Source: Deltaproteobacteria bacterium UBA2385
GTDB lineage: Bacteria > Myxococcota_A > UBA796 > UBA2385
DNA: 14,450 bases
Assembly (NCBI GenBank): GCA_002343455.1
Contig: DDSR01000276.1
Span: 1 to 14,450 of the forward strand
Direction of reading: 5' to 3'
In this document: in pieces, positions 6,705 through 13,754 of the stretch
Position numbering within the stretch: position 1 is the first letter of the stretch
Layout of the letters: every line of letters begins with the position of its first letter
Made by a program: the position numbers and the translations under genes
Notes under the pieces: model-generated
What the model was told of the DNA's origin: nothing
The model's database searches: none
The model's input: only the letters and a program-made list of their open reading frames with translations

Positions 6705-7391
6705 ATGAACACCCCCTGGCATCACTCGGCAAAGTGCGGCCCGAGCCGTGACGTCCACGAGAAGACCTGCCCCTGGTGTAGAACCGAGTTGACCGTGCTG
6801 CCATGGCGACATGCCTATCGCACCGTCACGGGCCACTCGGAGCTGGCCGCCTGTGGCCGCTGTGGATGGTGGCGCTGGTCGATCGCCGAGGCCATCGGTG
6901 CGGGATTTGGTGGGGGCGGGCCAATTGAAGGAGGACATGTCGGGGCCCTTGTGGAACTGGATTCCCCACTTGCGCGGGCGATCGTGGAGCCTCTGGCGGG
7001 TCGGGTGTATGCCGACAACACTCGCCTGATCGGTGACCTGAGGGAGGCAGCCCAAGCGCTGGAATCCAACTGCGAACTCTTCGACGGTAACGACAGGATC
7101 CAACTGGTCATTTTCCGAAAGGGAAGCCAACGCGCTGGAGTCCTTGTCGAGCAGCTCGACGTCGGCTGGCAGGCGGAGACCTGCGAGAACATTCCTGGCC
7201 TCTGCTACCTGAGGAGTGACCTGCATGGGTCTTCATCCTTGGACCTTCGGGGGGTCATGGTGACTCGTTCGGGTCCTGGGAGCCCTCGGTTGGCCGTCGT
7301 GTGCGACCGACCCGAGCGACTCTTGAGTCAGCTCGGTCTGCAGCGCATGCCCGTGGAGGACCTCCCCGCCTGGCTAGAGACCATCCCCTGA
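6705..7391 (+). CDS. Hypothetical cytoplasmic protein with two CxxC pairs (zinc-ribbon-like N-terminus)
   Basis: 228 residues. I do not recognise the family. No signal peptide or membrane segment is visible, unlike the neighbouring plus-strand genes. CPWC at 22-25 and CGRC at 50-53, spaced by 24 residues, look like a four-cysteine zinc ribbon; WRHAYRTVTGH lies between them. The remaining 170 residues mix helices and strands (for example IQLVIFRKG, RAGVLVEQLDVGW) with scattered cysteines at about 153 and 159-177. A zinc-stabilised nucleic-acid or protein-binding role is possible, but nothing fixes it. It follows the DUF4384 gene by 96 bp and precedes a lipoprotein gene by 32 bp, so it may share their transcript. 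Confidence 0.78.
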   Translation: MNTPWHHSAKCGPSRDVHEKTCPWCRTELTVLPWRHAYRTVTGHSELAACGRCGWWRWSIAEAIGAGFGGGGPIEGGHVGALVELDSPLARAIVEPLAGRVYADNTRLIGDLREAAQALESNCELFDGNDRIQLVIFRKGSQRAGVLVEQLDVGWQAETCENIPGLCYLRSDLHGSSSLDLRGVMVTRSGPGSPRLAVVCDRPERLLSQLGLQRMPVEDLPAWLETIP

Positions 7392-7423
7392 GCACGCCTC
7401 TCACCAATCAGAAGGAACATGCC

Positions 7424-7831
7424 ATGCATCTCTTGCCTCTCCTGTTCTCTCTCCTGGCCTGCGCCCCGCAGCGGATCCAGTTCAGTTCGCCCGGCGACAC
7501 CGAGCTGGTTCTGGTCCGCTCTCGCCAGGTCATCGAGATCCCATCCCAGCACGAGCTCCGCCCCGGCAGGTACCCGGTTGAGCTGAAGATCGAGGCGGAA
7601 CGCGCCAAGGCGCTGGGGCTGAGGGGTCCTCTCTCTCTCTACGGCTGGCTGGAGGTCGGGCAGCGCACGGTGAACTCCTCCCTGACGGCGGTGGTGCTCG
7701 ATGTGCCCGACGACCTGGTCCGAGCTGCCTCGCAGGACGGTCGGGTCCTTCAGTCGCTGGTGCTGGACGAGCAGGCGCAGGTCGTCCTGGTCAGCCTGAA
7801 GCTCGGCGCCTACAACCCTGCCAAGCGGTAG
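7424..7831 (+). CDS. Small putative lipoprotein
   Basis: 135 residues from the ATG at 7424, with GAAGGA at 7411-7416 seven bases upstream. The open frame extends back to 7301, overlapping the previous gene, but only this start gives the signal sequence MHLLPLLFSLLAC with a good lipobox (LLAC, Cys13). The mature part looks all-beta: FSSPGDTELVLVRSRQVIEIP, then RPGRYPVELKIEAE, and later VVLDVPDDLV and AQVVLVSLKLG. This is reminiscent of small PEGA-like or immunoglobulin-like beta domains, but I cannot assign a family. The next lipoprotein gene starts five bases after its stop, so the two are almost certainly cotranscribed and possibly partner proteins at the outer membrane. Confidence 0.85.
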   Translation: MHLLPLLFSLLACAPQRIQFSSPGDTELVLVRSRQVIEIPSQHELRPGRYPVELKIEAERAKALGLRGPLSLYGWLEVGQRTVNSSLTAVVLDVPDDLVRAASQDGRVLQSLVLDEQAQVVLVSLKLGAYNPAKR

Positions 7832-7836
7832 GCGTC

Positions 7837-8883
7837 ATGTCGACATCCCGACGCGCCATGGTGGTCTCCCTGGTGGCTGGCCTCTCGGGCATCGGCTGCG
7901 CCTCGCGCGTCCCGTTCCATCCGATCTCTTTCGGCATGGACGAGCAGAAGGTCCATGTGTCCTTGGACCGCAGCGGGCTCGAGGCCTCCTTTCTGCCCGA
8001 GCAGATCTTCGTGGTGGGCGCACGCGCTGGCGACAGGGCCGGCCTGACGCCGCTGGTTGACCTTGGCCGCCCGCTGAAGGTGGGTGACCGCCTGGTGGTG
8101 GTTCATCGAGTGGTGCGGGTGCGCCCGCGGGGGGTCAAGGCGCTCATCGTGGCCTACGACGTGGTCGCATTGGCCGCGGCGGTGACGCTGACGATCCTGA
8201 CCTACGGGGCCGGGACACCCCTGGCCAAGGAGATCTTCATCGACCCTTTCAAGCCCATCCATGATGGGCTCTTGGAAGACGCGGCGGCTTCGGTCAGTAT
8301 GGGCATCGCGGCGGCAATGGCAGGGGACTTCGACGCCCCCCGCCTACAGGGGGTCGAGCCGGGCGATGTCGTCGCCTTCTATCGGACGCAAGAGGACCGG
8401 CCGATCCTGGGCCCGGCGACGACCTCGGAGCTGGCCGTGATCGACCTCTGGGCCCGGCCATGGGAGCAGGCAGGCCGACTCGACCTGATCCTGGATCTGC
8501 TCCGTCCGATCGCCGTCTTGCATCTCGAAGCCCAGACGGCCTCGTTGCTTCGATCCGTGACTCAGCAGCCCCTGCGTTCCAGCCAGGCCGTGATCTCGCC
8601 GTTGGTCCTGCACATTCGATCCAACCGCCGTAGCGTCGATGGGCCGCGTAGGCTGGCTGTGGTGATCACCGCCCGAAACACATTGGGCCCGGAGTTGAGC
8701 GATCTCCTCCTGGCTGTGCGCCCTCCCAAGGGCCTCACCGTGCTCAAAGAGCATGTTCGCGGCACCGGTCGCACGGAGCTGGGTACGGATGGCCTGTTGT
8801 GGTGGCGCTTCCGTCGGGTGGGCCTGGGGGAGCGCTTGAAGGTGCGGCTCGCCTGCGAAGTCGATCTCAGGCGCCTACGCTGA
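7837..8883 (+). CDS. Putative lipoprotein with one internal hydrophobic segment, unknown function
   Basis: 348 residues. The N-terminus MSTSRRAMVVSLVAGLSGIGC has a basic n-region, a hydrophobic core and Cys21 after GIG. The -3 residue is Gly, so lipidation is likely but not textbook. An alternative in-frame ATG lies at 7858. A hydrophobic stretch at about 102-124 (ALIVAYDVVALAAAVTLTIL) followed by TYGAGTPLAKE could be a membrane helix. The C-terminal part (about 255-345) alternates strands and reads like an Ig-like or CARDB-like beta domain (RRLAVVITARNTLGPELSDLLLAVRPPKGL). I do not recognise the family. It ends the central plus-strand run and converges on the gene at 8946. Confidence 0.85.
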   Translation: MSTSRRAMVVSLVAGLSGIGCASRVPFHPISFGMDEQKVHVSLDRSGLEASFLPEQIFVVGARAGDRAGLTPLVDLGRPLKVGDRLVVVHRVVRVRPRGVKALIVAYDVVALAAAVTLTILTYGAGTPLAKEIFIDPFKPIHDGLLEDAAASVSMGIAAAMAGDFDAPRLQGVEPGDVVAFYRTQEDRPILGPATTSELAVIDLWARPWEQAGRLDLILDLLRPIAVLHLEAQTASLLRSVTQQPLRSSQAVISPLVLHIRSNRRSVDGPRRLAVVITARNTLGPELSDLLLAVRPPKGLTVLKEHVRGTGRTELGTDGLLWWRFRRVGLGERLKVRLACEVDLRRLR

Positions 8884-8884
8884 C

Positions 8885-8906
8885 CGGCCATTGCCAAGGC
8901 TGGCCG
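8885..8906 (+). terminator. Hairpin after the lipoprotein gene, probable terminator
   Basis: CGGCCA (8885-8890) pairs perfectly with TGGCCG (8901-8906) around a 10-base loop, directly after the stop at 8883. No U-run follows, so factor-independent termination is uncertain. Confidence 0.4.
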
Positions 8907-8934
8907 ACCAGATAGTGCCAGGCGCTAGCTGGTC
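8906..8934. terminator. Second hairpin between convergent genes, possible bidirectional terminator
   Basis: GACCAGATAG (8906-8915) pairs with CTAGCTGGTC (8925-8934) at nine of ten positions around a 9-base loop. Its position between two convergent stops suits termination from either side. Confidence 0.5.
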
Positions 8935-8945
8935 ACACCTTACCC

Positions 8946-9368
8946 TCAGCCGGCGGCGCGCAGATCGCGCCAGCAGTCGTCGAAGATGACCGCGAAGGTG
9001 GCGCGGCGGCTCGATCGGTGCAGCTCGAAGCGAGCGCTGCCCGTCTCGGTCGCCATCAGCAGGCAGGCGTCGGCGTTCAGGCCGAGTTTGCGCCGCCAGG
9101 TGCCGTAGGGGTCGCTCAGGACCGGCACGGGCAGGCGCGCGGCAACCTGGTGGACCCGATCGAGGCAGCCCGCGTCGTCGAGGGCGATCGCGACGGTGGG
9201 TACGCCCATCGCGTAGAGGTCGTTGGCGACCTTCTCGGCGATCTCGGCGTCCGCCGATGCGCGGAAGACCATCAGGGCCACGGGGCCTTCCGGGGCCGTC
9301 AGGATTGTCGCGCCGTTGACGGCGTGGGCGCGTTGCAGGGCGTTGTGCAGGGCGAGGGGGGTGAGCAT
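8946..9368 (-). CDS. Peroxiredoxin-like (thioredoxin-fold) protein lacking the peroxidatic cysteine
   Basis: 140 residues from the ATG at 9368, with GGAGA five bases upstream (minus strand, 9374-9378); the open frame extends further but has no such site. The layout follows an AhpC/TSA-type fold. VALMVFRASADAEIAEKV (about 30-47) takes the place of the strand and helix that normally carry the peroxidatic Cys. VPTVAIALDD (57-66) is the next strand. PVPVLSDPYGTWRRKLGL (80-97) resembles the usual 'lSDpdg...ygv' segment, then ACLLMATETGSARFEL gives the final strands. The active-site cysteine position is occupied by Ser/Ala, so thiol peroxidase activity is not expected. Cysteines remain at 68, 102 and 132. 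It follows the FHA/winged-helix gene by 70 bp on the same strand. Family assignment is from pattern only. Confidence 0.82.
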   Translation of the reverse strand: MLTPLALHNALQRAHAVNGATILTAPEGPVALMVFRASADAEIAEKVANDLYAMGVPTVAIALDDAGCLDRVHQVAARLPVPVLSDPYGTWRRKLGLNADACLLMATETGSARFELHRSSRRATFAVIFDDCWRDLRAAG

Positions 9369-9438
9369 CGCGGTCTCCGTGGTGGGTGACCATGCGACGA
9401 TCGGGGTTGGGGAACCATGGAGACACGGTGGGGAAAGC

Positions 9439-10353
9439 TCAGACGGGACCCTCGCCTTCGGCGTAGGTATGGTCCACCAACCTGTCGCCGGGCCGCAGAT
9501 CGAGCATCGCGCGGCCGTCGCCGAGCGAGCGAACCAGGTCCGAGCGGATGCCGGCCACGCGCAGCTTGCGGCGCAGGACCTGGAGCTGCCGGCGCCAGTT
9601 GGCGCGCAGGTCGACCTCCTTCTCCTCCCAGAGCACCTCGGCCAGCTCCAGCCAGTGCATCGGCTGCCCGTTGAGCACGATCTCACGCAGGATGCGGGCC
9701 GGGTGGCCCACCAGGTCCAGGTGGTGCCCGTCGGCTGCCCGGAGGCGGGTGATGGCGCGCCAGACCTCAATTTCCAGGGTCGGACCCGCAGGGGCCTCCA
9801 CCACCACGGTTCGCTTCCGGGTGGCGTAGGAGAGGGGCAGATCGAGGCCGGTGAGGCGGTGGCCGTCCAGCTCGATCTTGTCGCCTGGGCCGAAGGCGCG
9901 GCTGCGGCCGTCTTGAAGGAGGGCCCAGCCCAGTCCGAGCGGGGCGAGCAAGGCCCGCGCCTCGGGGCGGAGGCCGGCGGCGAGCGTGGGCCCAGGTAGG
10001 ATGGACCACGGGCCTGGGTCCAGCGCCACGGGCTCCTCGCCGAGCCCCGCGAGTCCCAGCACCGTCTCGGGGAGGTGCAGGGCCTCTACGCGCAGCGTGA
10101 CCTCGCGGCCCAGGCCGAGGCTCTGCCCCTTGCGCAACACGACCTCGCCCGCAGGCTCGCTGTCGACGAACAGCGACCCCCGCAGCGCGATCAGCACAAG
10201 CCGGCCGCCCCGCAAGCTGAGCAGCGCGTGCGCCTCGCCGACCGTGGCCTCGGGTCGGTGCAAGGCGGCGCTGGGGTGTCGGCCGAGCAGGCCGCCGACG
10301 ACGACGGTGTGGGCCGTGTTCTCGGGGGTGGTGAAGGTCGCGGCGGGGATCAC
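9439..10353 (-). CDS. FHA-like domain protein with C-terminal winged-helix DNA-binding domain
   Basis: 304 residues from a GTG start at 10353; no clear Shine-Dalgarno, so the start is approximate. An FHA-like domain lies at about 17-92: LLGRHPSAAL with the phosphate-contacting Gly-Arg (R25), then TVGEAHALLSLRGGRLVLIAL, then VVLRKGQSLGLG. The usual Ser of the 'S..H' motif is Gly39, and the 'NG' turn is missing, so phosphothreonine affinity may be reduced. From about 195 to 292 the sequence matches an OmpR/trans_reg_C-type winged helix: ARILREIVLNGQ, WLELAEVLWEE, RRQLQVLRRKLRVAGI, and a final wing before RAMLDLRPGD. There is no receiver domain. It is divergent from the two Ser/Thr kinase genes with about 50 bp between, so it is a candidate transcriptional target of their signalling. 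Confidence 0.9.
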   Translation of the reverse strand: MIPAATFTTPENTAHTVVVGGLLGRHPSAALHRPEATVGEAHALLSLRGGRLVLIALRGSLFVDSEPAGEVVLRKGQSLGLGREVTLRVEALHLPETVLGLAGLGEEPVALDPGPWSILPGPTLAAGLRPEARALLAPLGLGWALLQDGRSRAFGPGDKIELDGHRLTGLDLPLSYATRKRTVVVEAPAGPTLEIEVWRAITRLRAADGHHLDLVGHPARILREIVLNGQPMHWLELAEVLWEEKEVDLRANWRRQLQVLRRKLRVAGIRSDLVRSLGDGRAMLDLRPGDRLVDHTYAEGEGPV

Positions 10354-10403
10354 GGGGCTTTGGGGAGCGGGGATGGAGTATTGTCGCAGACGCGAGGCGC
10401 CCT

Positions 10404-11684
10404 CTGCTCTACCCCGGCCACGAGATCGACCGCTTCACCATCGAAGCACGCCTAGGCGAGGGCGGGATGGCCGAGGTCTACCTCGTCACCAACAAGAGCA
10501 CCGGCGGCAAGCAGGCGCTGAAGCTGCTCAAGTCGGGCGATCCCGGCGTCGCGACCCGCCTCCAGCGCGAGGCGCAGGTGCAGGCGCGCCTGTTGCATCC
10601 CAACATCGTCTCGGTCAGTGACCTCGTGCAGGTCGACGGCCAGCCCGGCCTGGTGATGGAGTACGTCGACGGCCCCTCGCTCGACGCCTGGCTGCAGACC
10701 GCCGAGCCGGACCTGTCCACCCGGCTGACGGTCTTTCGCGCCATCCTGCGGGGCCTGGCTCGTGCGCACGCCGAGGGAGTGGTGCACCGCGATCTCTCGC
10801 CGCGCAACATCCTGATCCAACGCACGAGCCACGGGCCCCACCCCAAGATCACCGACTTCGGGTTGGCCAAGCTGCTCGACCCGGGCGCCGGGCCTGCGCA
10901 GACCCGTGCCGGCGCTCCCTTGGGAACGCCGGCCTACATGGCCCCCGAGCAGGTGCGCGACGCAGCCACGGTCGACGCGCGGGCCGACATCTGGGCATTG
11001 GGTGCCCTGCTCTACCTGCTCGCCACCGACAGGCTGGCTTTCGAGGGAAGGGATCTGCTGGACACCTGGAACCGGGTGACCGAGGGGCGGTATCCGCCGC
11101 TGCCCGCCAGCGTGCCCGAGGCCGTGCGGCGCACGGTGGTGGCGTGTTTGCAGGTGGACCCGACCCAGCGACCGCCCGACGTGGCGGCGGTCGAGGCGCT
11201 CCTGGAGGAGGCTGCGCCGGTGGTGCGCAGGCCGGTCAGCGGAGTCGCTGTGGCGATCGCGGCGACGCTGGGGCTGGTCGCGGCGGGGGTGGTGTGGCTG
11301 GGTCGCCCGGTGGAGGAGGAGCCCCCAGCAGTCGTCGAGGCTGCGCCCCCGGTCGTGGAGGAGGCCCCTGCCGCCGTGGAGGAGGCCCCTGCCGCCGTGG
11401 AGGAGCTCTCCGCGGTCGAAGCCCGCCCAGCCAAGCCAGCCGCTGCCAGGGAGCCGGCGTGGAGCGGTGCCACCTGGAGCCGCGGTGCGGGCGCGCCGGC
11501 GGGTCTCTGCCTGCAGAGCAGCAAGGGCGGCACTTGCTTGCCACCCGGCCCGGTAGCTGCCGGCTCGTACCGATTGGTAGAGAGCAGCGGCAGCCGGACG
11601 AGCCTCGGCCTGGCCTCGGTGCCTTCCCAGGGGGCCTTGGTGGCGACCTGTCGAGATGGCGGCTGCACCCTGGATGGAACATGA
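10404..11684 (+). CDS. Membrane-anchored Hanks-type Ser/Thr kinase with extracytoplasmic C-terminal domain (start uncertain)
   Basis: Numbering is from the first ATG (10467), which gives 405 residues but cuts into the P-loop. The coding pattern continues upstream (YPGHEIDRFTIEARLGEGG) to an in-frame stop at 10332 without any ATG, GTG or TTG, so CTG at 10404 is shown as a tentative start. The kinase motifs are complete: P-loop GEGGMAEVY, Lys19 (ALKLL), HRDLSPRN at 107-114, DFG at 130-132, APE at 159-161 and DIWALG. One membrane helix lies at about 258-278. After it come Val-Glu-Glu-Ala-Pro repeats and a small C-terminal domain with Cys348, Cys357, Cys395 and Cys400, outside the cytoplasm if the topology is normal. 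It overlaps the next kinase gene by ATGA. Divergent from the FHA/winged-helix gene. Confidence 0.92.
   Translation: MLYPGHEIDRFTIEARLGEGGMAEVYLVTNKSTGGKQALKLLKSGDPGVATRLQREAQVQARLLHPNIVSVSDLVQVDGQPGLVMEYVDGPSLDAWLQTAEPDLSTRLTVFRAILRGLARAHAEGVVHRDLSPRNILIQRTSHGPHPKITDFGLAKLLDPGAGPAQTRAGAPLGTPAYMAPEQVRDAATVDARADIWALGALLYLLATDRLAFEGRDLLDTWNRVTEGRYPPLPASVPEAVRRTVVACLQVDPTQRPPDVAAVEALLEEAAPVVRRPVSGVAVAIAATLGLVAAGVVWLGRPVEEEPPAVVEAAPPVVEEAPAAVEEAPAAVEELSAVEARPAKPAAAREPAWSGATWSRGAGAPAGLCLQSSKGGTCLPPGPVAAGSYRLVESSGSRTSLGLASVPSQGALVATCRDGGCTLDGT
11355..11396. repeat. Two perfect 21-bp direct repeats in the kinase linker
   Basis: A 21-bp unit beginning GTGGAGGAGGCCCC occurs at 11355-11375 and again at 11376-11396, followed by a partial third copy (GTGGAGGAG). 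Each encodes Val-Glu-Glu-Ala-Pro-Ala-Ala in the extracytoplasmic linker after the membrane helix, so copy-number change would stay in frame. Confidence 0.85.
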
Positions 11685-12496
11685 TCCTCGATCTGGAAGA
11701 GAGAGTCGACGACCTGGTCGTCGAAGCATTCCTGGGACGGGGCGGGGCGGCCGAGGTCTACCGCGTCGCCGATCCTCGTCAGGGGCGGCGCTTCGCGCTG
11801 AAGATCCTGGTCGACCGGGCGCTTGCCAAGAGCAGTCGGTTCAGCACCGAGGCAGGGGTGCTCATCCAGCTCCGGCACCCCAACATCGTCCCTTGCTATG
11901 CCTTCATGGTGGTCAAGGAGCGCCCGGCGATGCTGCTGGAGTACGTCGACGGCTTCACCCTGCACACCTGGGCGCAGACCCACGGCCTTGACGCGGACGT
12001 CGACCTGAAGTGGAGGATCCTCCACGGCATCCTCGACGGCGTGGCCTACGCGCACGCCCGTGATGTGCTGCATCGCGACCTCTCCTCCGGCAACGTGATC
12101 CTGCCGCGGGAGCAGCCCGGCACGGCGCGCGTCTTGGACTTCGGGCTGGCCAAGCTGCTCGGCACGGACGCCGTGGTCCTGCACCAGACGCGGTCGCATG
12201 TGGGCATGGGGACCATCGGCTACATCGCGCCCGAGCAGATGACGGACGCCAAGCGCGTCGACGCCCGGGCGGATCTGTGGTCTGTGGGCTGCCTGGCCTA
12301 CGAGCTGTTCGCGGGGTCGCCCGCCTTTCCCCAGACTGACTACGTCGCCGCGCTCAACGCGGCCTGGCGGCGGGGGTACGCGACCATCCCCGCAGACATG
12401 CCTCCCGGGGTGGCGGCGCTGGTGCGGGCGTGCCTGGACCCCGATCGTGAGAAGCGACCGAGGGACTGCGTGGCGGCGCGGTCGATGTTGGGGTGA
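11681..12496 (+). CDS. Soluble Hanks-type Ser/Thr kinase, minimal catalytic domain
   Basis: 271 residues from the ATG at 11681, which overlaps the previous gene's TGA as ATGA, so translation is probably coupled. The whole protein is a kinase domain: P-loop FLGRGGAAEVYRV (18-29), catalytic Lys41 (FALKIL), HRDLSSGN at 131-138, DFG at 153-155, APE at 183-185, ARADLWSVGC, and the C-lobe Arg in KRPRDC. There is no membrane helix, sensor or docking domain. The membrane kinase immediately upstream could activate it, or the two could heterodimerise. Both carry the arginine-aspartate (RD) arrangement typical of kinases regulated by activation-loop phosphorylation. It ends 25 bp before a strong hairpin, making it the last gene of this unit. 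Confidence 0.95.
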   Translation: MILDLEERVDDLVVEAFLGRGGAAEVYRVADPRQGRRFALKILVDRALAKSSRFSTEAGVLIQLRHPNIVPCYAFMVVKERPAMLLEYVDGFTLHTWAQTHGLDADVDLKWRILHGILDGVAYAHARDVLHRDLSSGNVILPREQPGTARVLDFGLAKLLGTDAVVLHQTRSHVGMGTIGYIAPEQMTDAKRVDARADLWSVGCLAYELFAGSPAFPQTDYVAALNAAWRRGYATIPADMPPGVAALVRACLDPDREKRPRDCVAARSMLG

Positions 12497-12520
12497 GGTG
12501 GGGTAGCGGCGTCGGCCTGT

Positions 12521-12555
12521 GCCGTGTCTGATCTATGTCCCACTCAGACAGCGGC
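12521..12555 (+). terminator. Strong hairpin downstream of the kinase pair, probable terminator
   Basis: GCCGTGTCTGA (12521-12531) pairs with TCAGACA (12544-12550) and, after one bulged G, CGGC (12552-12555): 11 base pairs with a 12-base loop. It lies 25 bp after the kinase stop and directly before a promoter. Only a weak T-rich stretch follows. Confidence 0.55.
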
Positions 12556-12561
12556 CATTGC

Positions 12562-12590
12562 TTGACATCGGAGGAGCGCCGTTTCATAGT
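12562..12590 (+). promoter_or_regulatory. Sigma70-like promoter for the LPP20/DUF4384-caspase unit
   Basis: A perfect TTGACA (12562-12567) is followed after exactly 17 bp by CATAGT (12585-12590), four of six matches to the -10 consensus. The predicted start near 12597 leaves about 30 bases to the GTG at 12627. It is in the gap between the kinase and DUF4384 genes. Confidence 0.65.
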
Positions 12591-12610
12591 CCACCCGCGG
12601 TTCCAAGTAC

Positions 12611-12616
12611 AGGAGG
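12611..12616 (+). promoter_or_regulatory. Ribosome binding site AGGAGG for the GTG at 12627
   Basis: AGGAGG lies ten bases before GTG 12627, a slightly long gap. It lies inside the longer open frame starting at 12519, so it argues for the shorter protein. Confidence 0.55.
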
Positions 12617-12626
12617 CAGCCAACTC

Positions 12627-13754
12627 GTGGTCGCCTTGGTCATCCTCTCCCTCATCGGCTTCACTGCGCAGGCGTCGACGACCTGCGGGGCCGTGCCGCC
12701 TGTCGACCACCTGGTGGCGATAGGCACAGCCTCTGGGCCCCGTGCCGAAGCCACACTGGAGGCGCTGGAGATCGCCCACACCCGCTTGAGTGCCCAGGTA
12801 TGCCACGGCCTTAGCGCCGCACGATGTGCGGCCGTCAAGCCCTATATCCGCGACTGGGCGCCTGCTTGGGACCAAGACACCCGCACGGCTTGTGCTCAAG
12901 CGGCGATCGAGCGGACCCGACTGGCGGCCGCAGAGGCAGAAGGGCAGGCGCTCGAAGCGAAGGTGGACCGCTTGGCCACTTCGTTGTCGAGGGGACTTCA
13001 GGGGTACCCTCTCTGGGTTGAGCCCCCAAAGGGAAGCGCAGAGCGCCGGGTGGCAGCTCTCGTCCACTCGGCGCTCGCCCGGACGGAGAGCCTGTCCATG
13101 GCCGAAGTCGAGGCAGGCGCAGGTCGCCTGAGGCTGCATGCCGAAGTCGGACCGTCGTCGACAGTCATCGCGGCCTATCTGGATCTGCCCCAAGGTGGGC
13201 CCCGAGCGCTTGAAGGCTTCACCGTGGCAAACGACGTCCTTGGTGCGGGCGAGGCGGCCTCGGGCGCCGTGGGCGAAGAGCTGACCCTGGTGGTAGTAGC
13301 CAGGAAGAATGCTGGTACCGAGCTCCGCACCGGCGCCAGCATCACGAAGGGCGACAAAGTGACCGTAAGCGCGACGGTCGACCAGCCCGCGTTTCTATAC
13401 CTGGTCTACGACGATGGCGGCGGGCGGGACGTGCTCCTCTCGCAAGACGGGCTGTACGCCGCGGCGGGTGTGCCGGTTCGACTCCCGCAGCCGGGGCAGG
13501 TGCTCCAGGTGGACGACGAGGCCGGTAAGACGGAGCGGTTGACCGTCATCGCAACCCGCCAACCGCTGCCCCGAGAACTATTGACCGCTGGCAGCGCGGC
13601 CTCGACTGTGCGGCGAATGCGCGGCTTCGACCTCATTGCGGAGGGGCATTCCGGAGGTGGGCCCCCGCAAGCACCCTCGTGGCTTTCGGATCCGACTCCG
13701 GTGGTCCGTGGCTACGGCGCCGCGGTCTACACCCTGAGCCTGGAGCATCTGTGA
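12627..13754 (+). CDS. Secreted LPP20-like/DUF4384 protein, paralogue of the gene at 5322
   Basis: 375 residues from GTG 12627. An upstream GTG at 12519 would lie before the predicted promoter and bury the signal peptide, so I reject it. The signal peptide (VALVILSLIGFTAQA) is cut near residue 16. Residues about 28-55 (HLVAIGTASGPRAEATLEALEIA) align with the 'VGNGSGPTRDAAL' segment of the 5322 protein, and the following cysteines (59, 67, 89) and charged helix (about 92-120) also correspond. A DUF4384-like domain spans about 225-312: LVVVARKNAGTELR, ITKGDKVTVSATVDQPAFLYLVYDDGGG, VLLSQDG, then ERLTVIATRQPLP. Its stop overlaps the start of the caspase-like gene as GTGA, tying this protein to a peptidase. 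An exported accessory or inhibitor-like partner is possible; no activity is visible. Confidence 0.9.
   Translation: MVALVILSLIGFTAQASTTCGAVPPVDHLVAIGTASGPRAEATLEALEIAHTRLSAQVCHGLSAARCAAVKPYIRDWAPAWDQDTRTACAQAAIERTRLAAAEAEGQALEAKVDRLATSLSRGLQGYPLWVEPPKGSAERRVAALVHSALARTESLSMAEVEAGAGRLRLHAEVGPSSTVIAAYLDLPQGGPRALEGFTVANDVLGAGEAASGAVGEELTLVVVARKNAGTELRTGASITKGDKVTVSATVDQPAFLYLVYDDGGGRDVLLSQDGLYAAAGVPVRLPQPGQVLQVDDEAGKTERLTVIATRQPLPRELLTAGSAASTVRRMRGFDLIAEGHSGGGPPQAPSWLSDPTPVVRGYGAAVYTLSLEHL

Noticed and set aside
5901..7226. 441-codon minus-strand open frame spanning two plus-strand genes
   Set aside because: It crosses the gap between two well-supported plus genes and shows no recognisable motif.
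10452..11729. 425-codon minus-strand open frame opposite the membrane kinase
   Set aside because: Shadow of a kinase gene with all catalytic motifs intact.
12519..12626. Upstream GTG start adding 36 residues to the LPP20/DUF4384 protein
   Set aside because: It precedes the predicted promoter, overlaps a hairpin and would bury the signal peptide; AGGAGG supports GTG 12627.
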